Of a DNA stretch of 64,000 nucleotides, positions 15,657 to 25,576 are shown in pieces. Under the pieces are notes generated by a model. The model saw only the letters and a program-made list of their open reading frames with translations, ran no database searches and was not told the origin of the DNA. The position numbers and the translations under genes are program-made. The DNA is from Streptomyces olivochromogenes. Its GTDB lineage: Bacteria; Actinomycetota; Actinomycetes; Streptomycetales; Streptomycetaceae. Within the stretch, counting starts at the first letter, position 1. Each line of letters opens with the position of its first letter. The stretch spans positions 62,001 through 126,000 of the forward strand of contig NZ_KQ948461.1 in NCBI RefSeq assembly GCF_001514115.1, given 5' to 3'.

Positions 15657-16805
15657 TCACAGTCCCAGGGATTTGGCGATGATGACCTTCATGACCTCGC
15701 TCGTGCCGGCGTAGATGCGGGTGATGCGCGCATCCGCGTACAGCCGGGCGATGGGGTACTCCAGGATGTACCCGTACCCCCCGAAGAGTTGCAGACAGCG
15801 GTCGACCGCGCGTGCCTGCATCTCCGTGCAGAACAGTTTGACCTTGGCCGCGTCCGCGCCGGAGAGCTCGCCGTCGACGAGCTCGCGCACCGCGCGGTCG
15901 AGCATCGTCTGCGCGGCCTCGATCTCGGCGGCCACCGCGGCGAGTTCGAACTTCGTGTTCTGGAAGGAGGCGACCGGAGTCCCGAACACCTGCCGCTCCT
16001 TGACGTAGGCGAGCGTCGTCTCGAGTGCCGCCCTCGCCTGCGCGACCGAGCCGACCGCCACCGTCATCCGCTCCTGGGGAAGGTTGTGGCCGAGATGGCC
16101 GAAGGCCGCGCCCTCCTCGCCGAGCCGGTTGGCGACCGGGACCCGCACCTCGTCGAAGGACAACTCCACGGTGTCCTGCACCTTGATGCCCATCTTGTCG
16201 AGCACCCGGCCGCGCGCGAACCCGGGCATGCCGTCCTCCACGACCAGCAGGGTCAGGCCCGCCCGCCGGTCGTCGGGATCGGACGACGTACGCGCCACCA
16301 CGATCACCAGGTCGGCGAGGAGACCGCCCGTGATGAACGTCTTGGCCCCGTTGAGGACGTACGCGTCCCCGTCGCGTACGGCGGTGGTGCGGATGCCCGC
16401 GAGATCGGAGCCCGTGCCGGGTTCGGTCATGGCGACGGCGGTCAGGAGCCGGCCCGTCGCGAGGCCGGGGAACCAGCGCTCGCGCTGGTCCTGGTCGGCG
16501 TACGCGAGGAAGTACGGCAGGACGACGTCGAGTTGGGTGCGTACCGTGCCGAGCGTGACCAGGGCGCGCGCCGCCTCCTCCTGGAGCACGACGTTGTAGC
16601 GGTAGTCGTGCAGGCCCGCTCCGCCGTACGCCTCGGGTATGGACATGCCCAGCACCCCGAGCGAGCCGAGCTTCTCGAAGAGCTCGCGCGGCAGCCGTCC
16701 CGCGTGCTCCCACTCCGTGTAGTGGGGGACCACCTCCTTGGCCACGAACTCCCGGACGAGCTGCCGGAACGCTTCGTGGTCGGCGGTGAAGAGTTCTCGG
16801 CGCAC
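15657..16805 (-). CDS. Acyl-CoA dehydrogenase
   Basis: A 382-residue full-length dehydrogenase with IPEAYGGAGL, the FAD/substrate segment AVAMTEPGTGSDLAGIRTTA, YVLNGAKTFITGG, ERQVFGTPVASFQNTKFELA and FGGYGYILEYPIARLYADAR with IYAGTSEVMKVIIAKSLGL at the end. GTG at 16805 is chosen as start because GGAGG stands five bases upstream. It looks like a self-sufficient homotetrameric enzyme, unlike the split pairs elsewhere in the cluster. It sits between thiolase and SDR genes in the operon. It would oxidise an acyl-CoA to the 2-enoyl-CoA with transfer of electrons to ETF. Confidence 0.92.
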   Translation of the reverse strand: MRRELFTADHEAFRQLVREFVAKEVVPHYTEWEHAGRLPRELFEKLGSLGVLGMSIPEAYGGAGLHDYRYNVVLQEEAARALVTLGTVRTQLDVVLPYFLAYADQDQRERWFPGLATGRLLTAVAMTEPGTGSDLAGIRTTAVRDGDAYVLNGAKTFITGGLLADLVIVVARTSSDPDDRRAGLTLLVVEDGMPGFARGRVLDKMGIKVQDTVELSFDEVRVPVANRLGEEGAAFGHLGHNLPQERMTVAVGSVAQARAALETTLAYVKERQVFGTPVASFQNTKFELAAVAAEIEAAQTMLDRAVRELVDGELSGADAAKVKLFCTEMQARAVDRCLQLFGGYGYILEYPIARLYADARITRIYAGTSEVMKVIIAKSLGL

Positions 16806-16825
16806 GACGTCCTCCGTGAGGGTCC

Positions 16826-17967
<1,142 letters not shown>

Positions 17968-17983
<16 letters not shown>

Positions 17984-18804
17984 GTCGACCCTTCCGGTCG
18001 ATGGGACGGCCTCGAGTTCGGTACCGCCCAGCGGCCCGTGAAGAGAGGCGCACGCTTCTCCTTGAACGCGGAGTACGCCTCCGGGACGTCCGCCGTCGCG
18101 AAGTTGACCGCCTGGGCCCGGGCCTCGTTCGCGAGCGCGTCCCGCAGTGTGCGGTCGGCCCCCTCGTTCAGCAGCGCCTTGTTCTGGGCGAGGGCCACGG
18201 GGGCGCCCGCCACCAGACGTGCGGCGAGGCGCGCCACGAAGTCGTCGATCTCCTCCGCGCTCACCACCCACGTCACCAGGTTCAGCGACCGCGCCTCCTC
18301 GGCGTCGATCGTCTCGGCGAGCAGCGCGAGCCGTTTGGCCTGCTGCAGACCCACGAGCCTCGGCAACAGCCAGGATCCCCCGCAGTCGAGGGACAGCCCG
18401 CGCCGCGCGAAGATCTGCGAGAACCGCGCCTGGGGAGTGGCGACCACCAGATCGCACCCGAGCGCCAGATTCCAGCCCGCGCCGACCGCCACCCCGCTCA
18501 CCCTGGCGAGGGTCGGGACGGGCAACTCGTGCAGCAGCACGGTCACTTCGCTCAGGGTGCGCATCCGGTACATGGGGTGCGCGGCGCTGAGTCCCCCCGA
18601 GATGTCCGCGCCGGAGCAGAACGCGCCCCCGGCCCCGGTCAGCACGAGTGCCCGTACGGACCGATCGTTCCCCGCGTCCGTGAGCGCGTCCCGCAGCGCG
18701 CGCCACAACTCCTCGTCGATCGCGTTCCTGCGGTGCGGACGATTCAGCGTCAGCGTCCGTACGCCGCCCGAGTCGTCGCAGAGCAGCACCGGCTCCTCGC
18801 TCAC
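17968..18804 (-). CDS. Crotonase-family isomerase, PaaG-like active site
   Basis: A 278-residue crotonase, GTG start inside a 4-bp overlap. Both hydratase glutamates are missing: the first position reads VGAGWNLALGCD (Asn), the second FSQIFARRGL. The segment RRGLSLDCGGSWLLPRLVGL matches the isomerase subgroup of PaaG, where an Asp in the DSGG-type turn is catalytic; that Asp is present. Double-bond isomerisation or ring-related chemistry is therefore more likely than hydration. The C-terminus runs 16 bp into the thiolase start, which couples translation. Confidence 0.85.
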
Positions 18805-20003
18805 AGCAACTCCCCCTCGGCGCCGATCCCCAGCTCGGCGAGGACGGCCGCGGTGTGTTCGCCGAGGGCCGGGATCGGCCCCATCGGCTGCTCGTAGCCG
18901 GAGATGACCGGGGGCGGCAGCAGCGCGGGCACCGGACCGCCCGGCGTGTCGATCTCGCGCCAGCGGTCGCGGGCCGTCAGATGCGGGTGCGCGACGACGT
19001 CGCTCGGGGTGTTGTAGCGGGAGTTCCCTATCCCCGCGGCATCCGCACGGTCCTGGACGTACGCCAGGTCATGCCGCGCGCACCAGGCGCCGATCTCCGC
19101 GTCGAGGACCTCACTGTGCGCGACCCGGCCGGAGTTGCTCCCGAAGCGCTCGTCGTCCGCCAGGTCCGGGCGGCCGAGCAGCTCACGCGCGAACCGCTGC
19201 CACTCGCCGTCGTTGGTGGTGCCGAGGACGACGGTGTGACCGTCGGCCGTGGGATAGGCCCCGTACGGCGCCACCGCGGGCGAGCCCATACCCTTCGGCT
19301 CCTGGTCCACGCCCGTGTGCCGGGTGTAGGTCAGCGAATAGCCCATCAACTCCGTCATGGTGTCGAACAGGCTGACCGCGGCGGAGGTGGGCCCCTGCAC
19401 CCGGCCGCGCTCCTTCCCGCAGAGCAGCGCCATGATCGACAGGGCGGCGTACAGACCGGTGCTCACATCGGCCATCGGCGGCCCCGCCTTGGCCGGCGCG
19501 CCCGGCCGGCCCGTGGTCGCGCACGCCCCCGACTCGGCCTGGACCAGCAGGTCGTAGGCGCGTTTGTGGGAGAGCGGCCCGCCGGGCCCGTACCCGTCGA
19601 TCTCCACCGCGATGAGCCCGGGATGGCTCACGGCCAGGTCGGCGGGGGCGATGCCGAGTTTCGCGGTCGCCCCGGGCGCGAGGTTGGAGACCAGGACGTC
19701 GGCGCGGTCGAGCAGTCGGCGCAGGACGGCCATCCCGGCCGGGGACTTGAGGTCCAGGGCCACCGACTCCTTGCCCCGGTTGAGCCACACGAAGTGGGCC
19801 GCGAGGCCGCCCACCACGTCGTCGTAGTGCCGGGCGAAGTCGCCGCCCCGGGGGTTCTCCACCTTGATCACCCGCGCCCCGAAGTCACCCAGCGTGCGGG
19901 TGCACAAGGGAGCCGACACCGCCTGCTCCAGGGTCACCACGGTGATGCCCGCGAGGGGACCGGCCGAGCCGTGCCCTGGTGCGTCCACGCGATCAGTGGT
20001 CAC
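18801..20003 (-). CDS. CaiB/BaiF family III CoA-transferase
   Basis: About 400 residues of family III CoA-transferase. It has GITVVTLEQAVSAPLCTRTL at the N-terminus, GARVIKVENPRGGDFARHYDD, FVWLNRGKESVALDLKS, and PPMADVSTGLYAALSI with the catalytic Asp. SYSLTYTRHTG and YGAYPTADGHTVVLGTTND follow. GTG 20003, overlapping the upstream ligase by 11 bp, is the best start; GTG 19988 is an alternative. It may recycle CoA between a product acid and an incoming substrate, or act as a racemase, which the same fold also supports. Confidence 0.88.
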   Translation of the reverse strand: MTTDRVDAPGHGSAGPLAGITVVTLEQAVSAPLCTRTLGDFGARVIKVENPRGGDFARHYDDVVGGLAAHFVWLNRGKESVALDLKSPAGMAVLRRLLDRADVLVSNLAPGATAKLGIAPADLAVSHPGLIAVEIDGYGPGGPLSHKRAYDLLVQAESGACATTGRPGAPAKAGPPMADVSTGLYAALSIMALLCGKERGRVQGPTSAAVSLFDTMTELMGYSLTYTRHTGVDQEPKGMGSPAVAPYGAYPTADGHTVVLGTTNDGEWQRFARELLGRPDLADDERFGSNSGRVAHSEVLDAEIGAWCARHDLAYVQDRADAAGIGNSRYNTPSDVVAHPHLTARDRWREIDTPGGPVPALLPPPVISGYEQPMGPIPALGEHTAAVLAELGIGAEGELL

Positions 20004-21603
20004 TCGGCTTGCTCCAATCGCGCCGCAGCCCGTCCTTGAGTACCTTCTGACTGGCGTTGCGGGGCAGCGCGTCGACGAACCGGACATGCCGGGGGACCTT
20101 GAAGTTGGCCATGTTCTCGCGTGCCCACGCGACGACGTCGGCCTCGGCCAGCCGGTGGCCCGGTCTCACGACGAGGAAGGCGCAGCCGACCTCACCGAGA
20201 CGCTCGTCCGGCACCCCGATGACAGCGGCCTGCTCGATGGCCTCGTTCCCGAGCAGCAGCTTCTCGATCTCGGCCGGATAGGCGTTGAAACCGCCGACGA
20301 TGTACAGGTCCTTCTTGCGGTCGACGATGGAGAGGTTTCCCCTCTCGTCGAGGCGCCCGACATCACCGGTGTGCAGCCAGCCCTCGGCGTCGACGGCCGC
20401 GGCGGTGGCCTCGGGGTCGTCCCAGTACCCGCGGGTGACGTTGTAGCCGCGTACCAGGACTTCGCCGTCCTGCCCGGTGGGAACGGCCAGGCCCGCGTCG
20501 TCGACGATGCTCACCTCGACGTCCGGGATGGGCCGCCCCGTGGTCCGCGCGACCGTCTCCTCCGAGTCCCCGATCCGGGTGGTCGTCACCAACGCGGTCG
20601 ACTCCGTCAGCCCGTAGGCGCTCATCACGATGTCGAAGGACAGTTCCGACTTCATGGCGCGGATCAGCGATTCCGGAATGGTGGTGCCGCCCGTCATGGA
20701 CACCCGCAGCGAGGAAAGGTCGAAAGCGGAACGACCCGGATGGCTGACCAGATCCTGGAAAATGGTGGGAGGCCCCAGGAGAATGCTGACCCGTTCCCGG
20801 CCGATGATCTCGAGCGCCCGCCCCGCGTCGAAGGTGCGCATGGGGATGACCTTCACACCGTGGATCAGGGAAGCGAGCCACCCCGCCTTGTAACCGAAGC
20901 AGTGGAAGAACGGCGGGATGATCAGAAAGCTGTCGGAATGCGTGAACGTGTATTCCTCGGACATCCAGCCATAGGCGCGCAGGGACTGTCCATGGGTCAG
21001 CACGACGCCCTTGGGATGACCGGTGGTGCCGGAGGTGAACATCACGTCGGACACGTCGTCCGGAGTGAGCCGGTCGATCAAGTCGTGGGCCATGGAGGAC
21101 GAGTCGGCCTCTCCCGCGCGCAGGAAGTCCTCCCACGCGAGGTCCGCCGCCCCCTGCGGACCGAGAATCGACACCGTCCTGCGCAACGCGGGCAGATCCG
21201 GATCGGCGTTCCTCAACCCGGCTATGTAGTCATGGCCGAGGAAGGACGAGGCGAAGACGGCCTTCGCCCCGGACTTGCGCAGAATGTAGGAGATCTCCTG
21301 TGCCTTGAACCTCGTGTTGAGCGGCACCACGATGCCCCCGGCGCCCTGGATGCCGAGCGCGGCCAGGATCCACTCGGCGGAGTTCGGAGCGCACAGACCG
21401 ACACGGTCCCCCGGCTCGACCCCCAGCGCGACGGCGGCCTTCACGGCCCGGAGCATGTGTTGCTCCAGCTCACGGAAACTCCACCGGCGACTCTCGTCGA
21501 CGAGGGCCGGCGCGTCCGCGAATTGCTTGGCGGCAACTCTGATCACATGGGGAATGCTCCGGTATTCGAGGTCGTATCGCACGGGTGAACTCCCATCGGA
21601 CAT
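19993..21603 (-). CDS. Acyl-CoA ligase (AMP-forming), FadD3-like
   Basis: A 536-residue adenylate-forming enzyme. The P-loop TSGTTGHPKG is at residues 190-199, followed by the substrate loop FFHCFGYKAGW, SAYGLTESTAL, TGDVGRLDERGNLSIVDRKKD (hinge) and a C-terminal NASQKVLK with the catalytic Lys. It activates a carboxylic acid to acyl-AMP and then acyl-CoA, the entry step for the pathway. The overall reading resembles FadD3-type ligases that activate steroid ring remnants, but specificity cannot be read with confidence. It lies 21 bp downstream of a dehydrogenase gene and overlaps the CoA-transferase. Confidence 0.92.
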   Translation of the reverse strand: MSDGSSPVRYDLEYRSIPHVIRVAAKQFADAPALVDESRRWSFRELEQHMLRAVKAAVALGVEPGDRVGLCAPNSAEWILAALGIQGAGGIVVPLNTRFKAQEISYILRKSGAKAVFASSFLGHDYIAGLRNADPDLPALRRTVSILGPQGAADLAWEDFLRAGEADSSSMAHDLIDRLTPDDVSDVMFTSGTTGHPKGVVLTHGQSLRAYGWMSEEYTFTHSDSFLIIPPFFHCFGYKAGWLASLIHGVKVIPMRTFDAGRALEIIGRERVSILLGPPTIFQDLVSHPGRSAFDLSSLRVSMTGGTTIPESLIRAMKSELSFDIVMSAYGLTESTALVTTTRIGDSEETVARTTGRPIPDVEVSIVDDAGLAVPTGQDGEVLVRGYNVTRGYWDDPEATAAAVDAEGWLHTGDVGRLDERGNLSIVDRKKDLYIVGGFNAYPAEIEKLLLGNEAIEQAAVIGVPDERLGEVGCAFLVVRPGHRLAEADVVAWARENMANFKVPRHVRFVDALPRNASQKVLKDGLRRDWSKPSDH

Positions 21604-21624
21604 GAAATCCCGTTCATCCAGGAC

Positions 21625-22794
21625 CTAGTTGCCGGACGGCAGACCCAGGACCCGTTTCGCGATGATGTTGCGCTGGATCTGCGATGTTCCGCCGTACACG
21701 GACGCGGCTCTGGAATAGAGGTAGTCCCCGAAGAGTTCGCCCGCCCCTGCGCGCTCCTCGTCTTCTGCTTCCTCGCCCCGGAGTTGTTCTTCGGGGAAGA
21801 CCTTGAGCGCCGTCTCGTAGAGCCGCTGCTCGGTCCTGGTCATCAGCAGCTTGTCGATGGACGACTCCGGTCCTGCGAGCTGTCCGCCCAGCCGCTCGGC
21901 GGTGCGGCGCCGGGCGTGCGCCGCCAGGACCTCGTAGTCCACGAAGCACCGGCCGATCTCGGACAGCAGTCCGTCAGGGAGGTCTGCCCGGCGTTCCCGG
22001 GCGGTGCGCCGCAGCCGTTCGACGAGCAGCCCGTACTTCGAGAGGTGACCGGTGTCCAGGGCGTTGCGCTCGTACGACACCGTCGTCATGGCCAGCGGCC
22101 AGCCGTCGCCCTCGGCGCCGATACGCTCGGAGCGGGCGATGCGCACGTCGTCGAGGAACAGCTCGCAGAACTCGTCGTCGCCGTTCGCCGCCCTCAGCGG
22201 CCGGACCGTCACGCCCGGCCGGTCCAGCGGCAGGGCGAACGCCGAGATCGACCGGTGCGCGGGCGCCGACCGGTCGGTCCTCGCGAGCAGCAGGCACAGA
22301 CCGGAGTACTGCGCGTAGCTGGTCCAGAGCTTCTGCCCCCGTACGGTGTAGTGGTCCTCGTGCGGGGTCGCGACCGTGCTCATCCCCGCGAGGTCCGATC
22401 CGGCTCCCGGCTCGCTGAAGCCCTGACACCACACGTCGTCACCGGCGAGCATGCGCGGCAGCCAGCGCCGGCGCTGCTCCTCGGAGCCGAACTCCAGGAG
22501 CGCGTGGGCGAGATAGCCGATCCGGGGGACCCCAGGGGCGCGGCAGGCGCCGAGTTCATCGCTGATGGCGACCTGGTGCAGCGCGCTCAGGCCCTGGCCG
22601 CCGTACTGGACGGGGACGTCGAGGCCCACCCAGCCGCCCGAGTGCAGCAGGCGGTGCCACCGGTGCAGGAAGACCGGTACCGGCTCGTCCGGGAGGCGTT
22701 CGGGCAGCGGGTGGTCGGCCAGCCAGGCACGGAACCGACGGCGCAGCCGGTCGAGGTCCGCGGGGTCGCCGAAGTCCAGGGGCGTGTCGGTCAT
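21625..22794 (-). CDS. Acyl-CoA dehydrogenase, alpha-type subunit
   Basis: A 389-residue dehydrogenase. It has VPVQYGGQGLSALHQVA, WCQGFSEPGAGSDLAGM, YTVRGQKLWTSYAQYSGL, RPLRAANGDDEFCELFLDDV and YGGTSQIQRNIIAKRVLGL. The C-terminal half carries an acidic insert (EEAEDEERAGAGE). It resembles the long subunit at 2735-3835. It overlaps the shorter dehydrogenase upstream by 4 bp (ATGA), the arrangement of heterotetrameric FadE pairs. It likely forms the FAD site together with that partner and desaturates a bulky acyl-CoA. Confidence 0.9.
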   Translation of the reverse strand: MTDTPLDFGDPADLDRLRRRFRAWLADHPLPERLPDEPVPVFLHRWHRLLHSGGWVGLDVPVQYGGQGLSALHQVAISDELGACRAPGVPRIGYLAHALLEFGSEEQRRRWLPRMLAGDDVWCQGFSEPGAGSDLAGMSTVATPHEDHYTVRGQKLWTSYAQYSGLCLLLARTDRSAPAHRSISAFALPLDRPGVTVRPLRAANGDDEFCELFLDDVRIARSERIGAEGDGWPLAMTTVSYERNALDTGHLSKYGLLVERLRRTARERRADLPDGLLSEIGRCFVDYEVLAAHARRRTAERLGGQLAGPESSIDKLLMTRTEQRLYETALKVFPEEQLRGEEAEDEERAGAGELFGDYLYSRAASVYGGTSQIQRNIIAKRVLGLPSGN

Positions 22795-23783
22795 CGGGTC
22801 AGCTCCGGCTGGGCCAGCGTCGTCAGGAGATCGGCCGTCGTCGCCAGCGTCATGGCGCCCAGGCGGACCTTGCGGAGGTACAGGTGCGCGATGTGCTCCC
22901 AGGTCTGGGCGATACCGCCGAAGACCTGCATGCCCGTGTACACCGCGTCGAGGGCCGACGCGTTCACCTCGGCCTTGGCGACGCGCGCGGCGGTCAGGGC
23001 CCTGGCGGGCGACTCGTTGTCCAGGCACCACGCGGCGTACCGGGTGGCGCTGGTACAGGCCTCGACGAGGACCGTCGCGTCGGCGAGCAGATGCTGGACC
23101 GCCTGGAACGAGCCGATCGCCCGCCCGTACTGACGGCGCTCCCGGGCGTACTCGACGCTCAGCCGGACGAACGACCCAGCGGCGCCGACGAGTTCGCTGC
23201 TCATCATGACGAGCGCGTAGGCCTGCCAGTGCCGGTACTCCTGTGCGTCGAGTCGGCCGAGGACCCGTGCGGGCGACTCGGACGACGTCGAGCGGATGTC
23301 GCGCAGGAGGTCGATGCCCGGTGCGGTCGCGCCGAGTTCGAGGGCGGTCACCGTTCCGTCGGGTGTGACGCACAGCGCGCTGTCCGCTCCCTCGCAGTCC
23401 CAGGCGAGCAGCCGGGACGGGGAGGAGTCCGGAGCGGAGCCCGGGAAGCGCAGGTCGTGGGCGAGGGCGATCGTCGGTGTCCCGCCGTGGGCCGAGGGCT
23501 CGGCCCGCTCCAGGAGTCGCAGCAGCTCCGGGGCGAGGAGCACGGTGCCGACCAGGGAGGTGGTCAGGGGCTGCCGGCCGTGTTCCTCGGCGAGCAGGGC
23601 GCACTCCTGGACGGTGGCGGCGGGGGGTGAGGAGCGGCGCAGTCCGGCGAGGCCGAGTTCGCCGAGCGCCTCCTGCGCGGTGGTGCGCGCGGTCGGTTTC
23701 ACCTCGTCGGCCGAGCCGATCCGGAACCGTACGGCGAACGCGCGGAACATGTCCCGCACGAGCAGGAACTCCTCGGCCTCCAC
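22791..23783 (-). CDS. Acyl-CoA dehydrogenase, beta-type short subunit
   Basis: A 330-residue protein with a weak N-terminal domain and a clear C-terminal dehydrogenase domain: ELVGAAGSFVRLSVEYARER, RQYGRAIGSFQAVQHLLAD, ALDAVYTGMQVFGGIAQTWEHIAHLYLRKV. The middle beta domain is poorly conserved (DCEGADSALCVTPDG), consistent with a degenerate partner subunit rather than a stand-alone enzyme. The start is GTG 23783, 2 bp after the upstream crotonase stop. Together with the 389-residue neighbour it forms the second split pair in the window. Confidence 0.87.
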   Translation of the reverse strand: MEAEEFLLVRDMFRAFAVRFRIGSADEVKPTARTTAQEALGELGLAGLRRSSPPAATVQECALLAEEHGRQPLTTSLVGTVLLAPELLRLLERAEPSAHGGTPTIALAHDLRFPGSAPDSSPSRLLAWDCEGADSALCVTPDGTVTALELGATAPGIDLLRDIRSTSSESPARVLGRLDAQEYRHWQAYALVMMSSELVGAAGSFVRLSVEYARERRQYGRAIGSFQAVQHLLADATVLVEACTSATRYAAWCLDNESPARALTAARVAKAEVNASALDAVYTGMQVFGGIAQTWEHIAHLYLRKVRLGAMTLATTADLLTTLAQPELTR

Positions 23784-23785
23784 CG

Positions 23786-24592
23786 TCAGTCCTCCTCGGC
23801 CTCGGTGCCGGTCGGCCGTCGCCGGGCGCGGGACGCCAACTCCTCCACGATCCGGATGTGGTCGGGGCTGGTCATGGTCGCCCGCTCGGCCATCAGCGCC
23901 GCCTCCATGCCGCCGCGGGACACCTGCTCGACCACCACCGCGAGGGCCATCTTGGTGGCGCGCAGCGCCTCGGCGGGCTGGGCCGCCAGCCGCCGGGCCA
24001 GCGCGAGGGCCTCCTTCTGCAGGTCCTCGGGGGGAACGGTGCGGTTCGCCAGGCCCAGTTCGACCGCCGTGGCGGCCGGGATGCGGTCGCCGGTGAAGAG
24101 GTACTCCTTCGCGCGGAGCAGGCTGGTGAGCAGGGGCCAGAGGGTCACCCCGCCGTCGCCCGCCACCAGCCCGACCGAGACATGGGGGTCGGCGAGGTAG
24201 GCGTCCTCCGCCATCAGGACCAGGTCGCAGCCCAGCGCCAGGCTGCAACCCAGCCCGACCGCGGGGCCGTTGACCGCCGCGACGACGGGCAGCGGGAAGC
24301 GGATCATCGCCGTCTGGATGGTGCGGTCGAGCCGGATCGACCGCTCGCGCAGCTCCGGATCGCTGTGGTGGCGCCGCAGGTGGTCGAAGTCGCCGCCCGC
24401 GCTGAACGCCCGGCCCGCGCCGGTGAGGACGACGGCCCGTGCGCCGGGATCGTCCGCCAGCTCCCGCCAGACGTCGGCCAGTCGGCGATGGAGTTCCTCG
24501 GACACGCCGTTCAGCCGCTCGGGCCGGTTGAGCGTGACGATACGGATGTCGCCGTCCGCTTCGACGGTGATGACGGAGCTGACCTCGCCCAT
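23786..24592 (-). CDS. Enoyl-CoA hydratase/isomerase family protein, altered active site
   Basis: A 268-residue crotonase, first gene of the nine-gene operon. It has VTLNRPERLNGVSEELHRRL, FSAGGDFDHLRRH, and NGPAVGLGCSLALGCDLVL, where Ser replaces the first catalytic Glu. YLADPHVSVGLVAGDGGVTLW has His at the second Glu position. The altered residues argue against simple hydratase action and allow an isomerase or lyase. A GGTNNNACC palindrome lies about 50 bp upstream of the ATG. The C-terminus is charged and disordered. Confidence 0.87.
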   Translation of the reverse strand: MGEVSSVITVEADGDIRIVTLNRPERLNGVSEELHRRLADVWRELADDPGARAVVLTGAGRAFSAGGDFDHLRRHHSDPELRERSIRLDRTIQTAMIRFPLPVVAAVNGPAVGLGCSLALGCDLVLMAEDAYLADPHVSVGLVAGDGGVTLWPLLTSLLRAKEYLFTGDRIPAATAVELGLANRTVPPEDLQKEALALARRLAAQPAEALRATKMALAVVVEQVSRGGMEAALMAERATMTSPDHIRIVEELASRARRRPTGTEAEED

Positions 24593-24642
24593 GGGGACCC
24601 CATCTCCAGTGCCTCAGTCGCCCCAACCTCAGATGATATTAA

Positions 24643-24653
24643 AGGTCAGACCG
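24643..24653. promoter_or_regulatory. FadR-type operator upstream of nine-gene operon
   Basis: AGGTCAGACCG contains the perfect palindrome GGTC-A-GACC and fits the GGTNNNACC core recognised by FadR-subfamily GntR regulators. It lies about 50 bp upstream of the crotonase start at 24592, in the gap that also borders the GntR gene. The surrounding 13 bases AAAGGTCAGACCG recur exactly at 27554-27566. Confidence 0.65.
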
Positions 24654-24727
24654 AATGGCCGTCAACGATCCGGAGGCGCCCGCCTTGAGTTCGCGCTTCC
24701 CCGCTGCGCCCGCCGCCCGTCGGGGAG

Positions 24728-25486
24728 TCAGTCCTCCGCGGGCCCGGACAGTTCCACCTGGCCCCGCCGGTCCACCCGCGCGGCGGCGTCGGCGAATCCG
24801 CACACATGGCGCGCCATGCGCCGCATCGCCGCCGGGCCGTCCTGGTCGCGGATCGCGTCGGTGATCTTCGCGTGCGCGCGGGCGGTGATCGAGCGGATCT
24901 CGGCGTCCATGAACTGTTCGAGGTTCGTGGCGGCGTAGATCGACTGCGAGAGCGCGCTCATGAACCCGATCAGGAGTTCGTTGTCGCTGGCCCGCGCCAC
25001 CGCGCTGTGCCAGTCGATGTTCGCCCGCAGGAAGCGCGGGATGTCGTCCCCGGCCTCGACGAGATCCCGCTGGGCCGCGTCCAGTTCGGCGAGGTCGCGG
25101 TCGGTGCGGCGCGCCGCCGCGAGCGCGGCGCACGTGGGCTCGATGGCCTCCCGCGTCTCGTGCAGCGCCTCCAGCCGGATCCGCTGCCCCCGGATGACCA
25201 ACTGCACGGTACTGGCGAGCGATTCACGGCCCGGCCGGTGCACGAAGGCGCCGCCGCCGCGGCCCGGCCTGATCTGGAGCAGCTTCTCCACCTCGAGAAT
25301 CCGCAGTGCCTCCCGCACCGTGGCGCGGCTCAGCCCCGTCTGCTCGACGAGTTGACGCTCCGGCGGCAGCGCCATGCCCTCGGTGAACTCGCCGGAGAGA
25401 ATGCGCTCACGTACCTCCGAAGCCAGGACGTCCGATGCCTTCGGAACCGTCAGGGCGTCGAAGCGCGGGTGAGACCTACCGGGCAT
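24728..25486 (-). CDS. GntR-family regulator, FadR/FCD subfamily
   Basis: A 252-residue repressor. The N-terminal winged helix-turn-helix is clear (VLASEVRERILSGEFTEGMAL, LPPERQLVEQTGLSRATVREALRIL). A C-terminal all-helical FCD domain follows (ETREAIEPTCAALAAARRTD, FLRANIDWHSAVARASDNELL, ARAHAKITDAIRDQDGPAAM), whose Asp/His residues usually bind metal and an acid ligand. It sits between the two minus-strand catabolic operons and has an ideal TGGTTGAACCA site 32 bp upstream of its start, suggesting autoregulation. It probably represses both operons until an acyl-CoA or carboxylate intermediate accumulates. Confidence 0.92.
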   Translation of the reverse strand: MPGRSHPRFDALTVPKASDVLASEVRERILSGEFTEGMALPPERQLVEQTGLSRATVREALRILEVEKLLQIRPGRGGGAFVHRPGRESLASTVQLVIRGQRIRLEALHETREAIEPTCAALAAARRTDRDLAELDAAQRDLVEAGDDIPRFLRANIDWHSAVARASDNELLIGFMSALSQSIYAATNLEQFMDAEIRSITARAHAKITDAIRDQDGPAAMRRMARHVCGFADAAARVDRRGQVELSGPAED

Positions 25487-25517
25487 GTACGTACTCCTGG
25501 GACCGATGCCACTGCTT

Positions 25518-25528
25518 TGGTTGAACCA
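25518..25528. promoter_or_regulatory. FadR-type operator upstream of the GntR gene
   Basis: TGGTTGAACCA is a perfect match to the FadR-type consensus TGGTNNNACCA. It stands 32 bp upstream of the regulator's ATG and about 50 bp downstream of the SDR stop. Likely autoregulatory site. Confidence 0.7.
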
Positions 25529-25576
25529 TTCAGCATAGTACGGATGCTCATAGCCACCACGAGTCGCGGCCGCGGG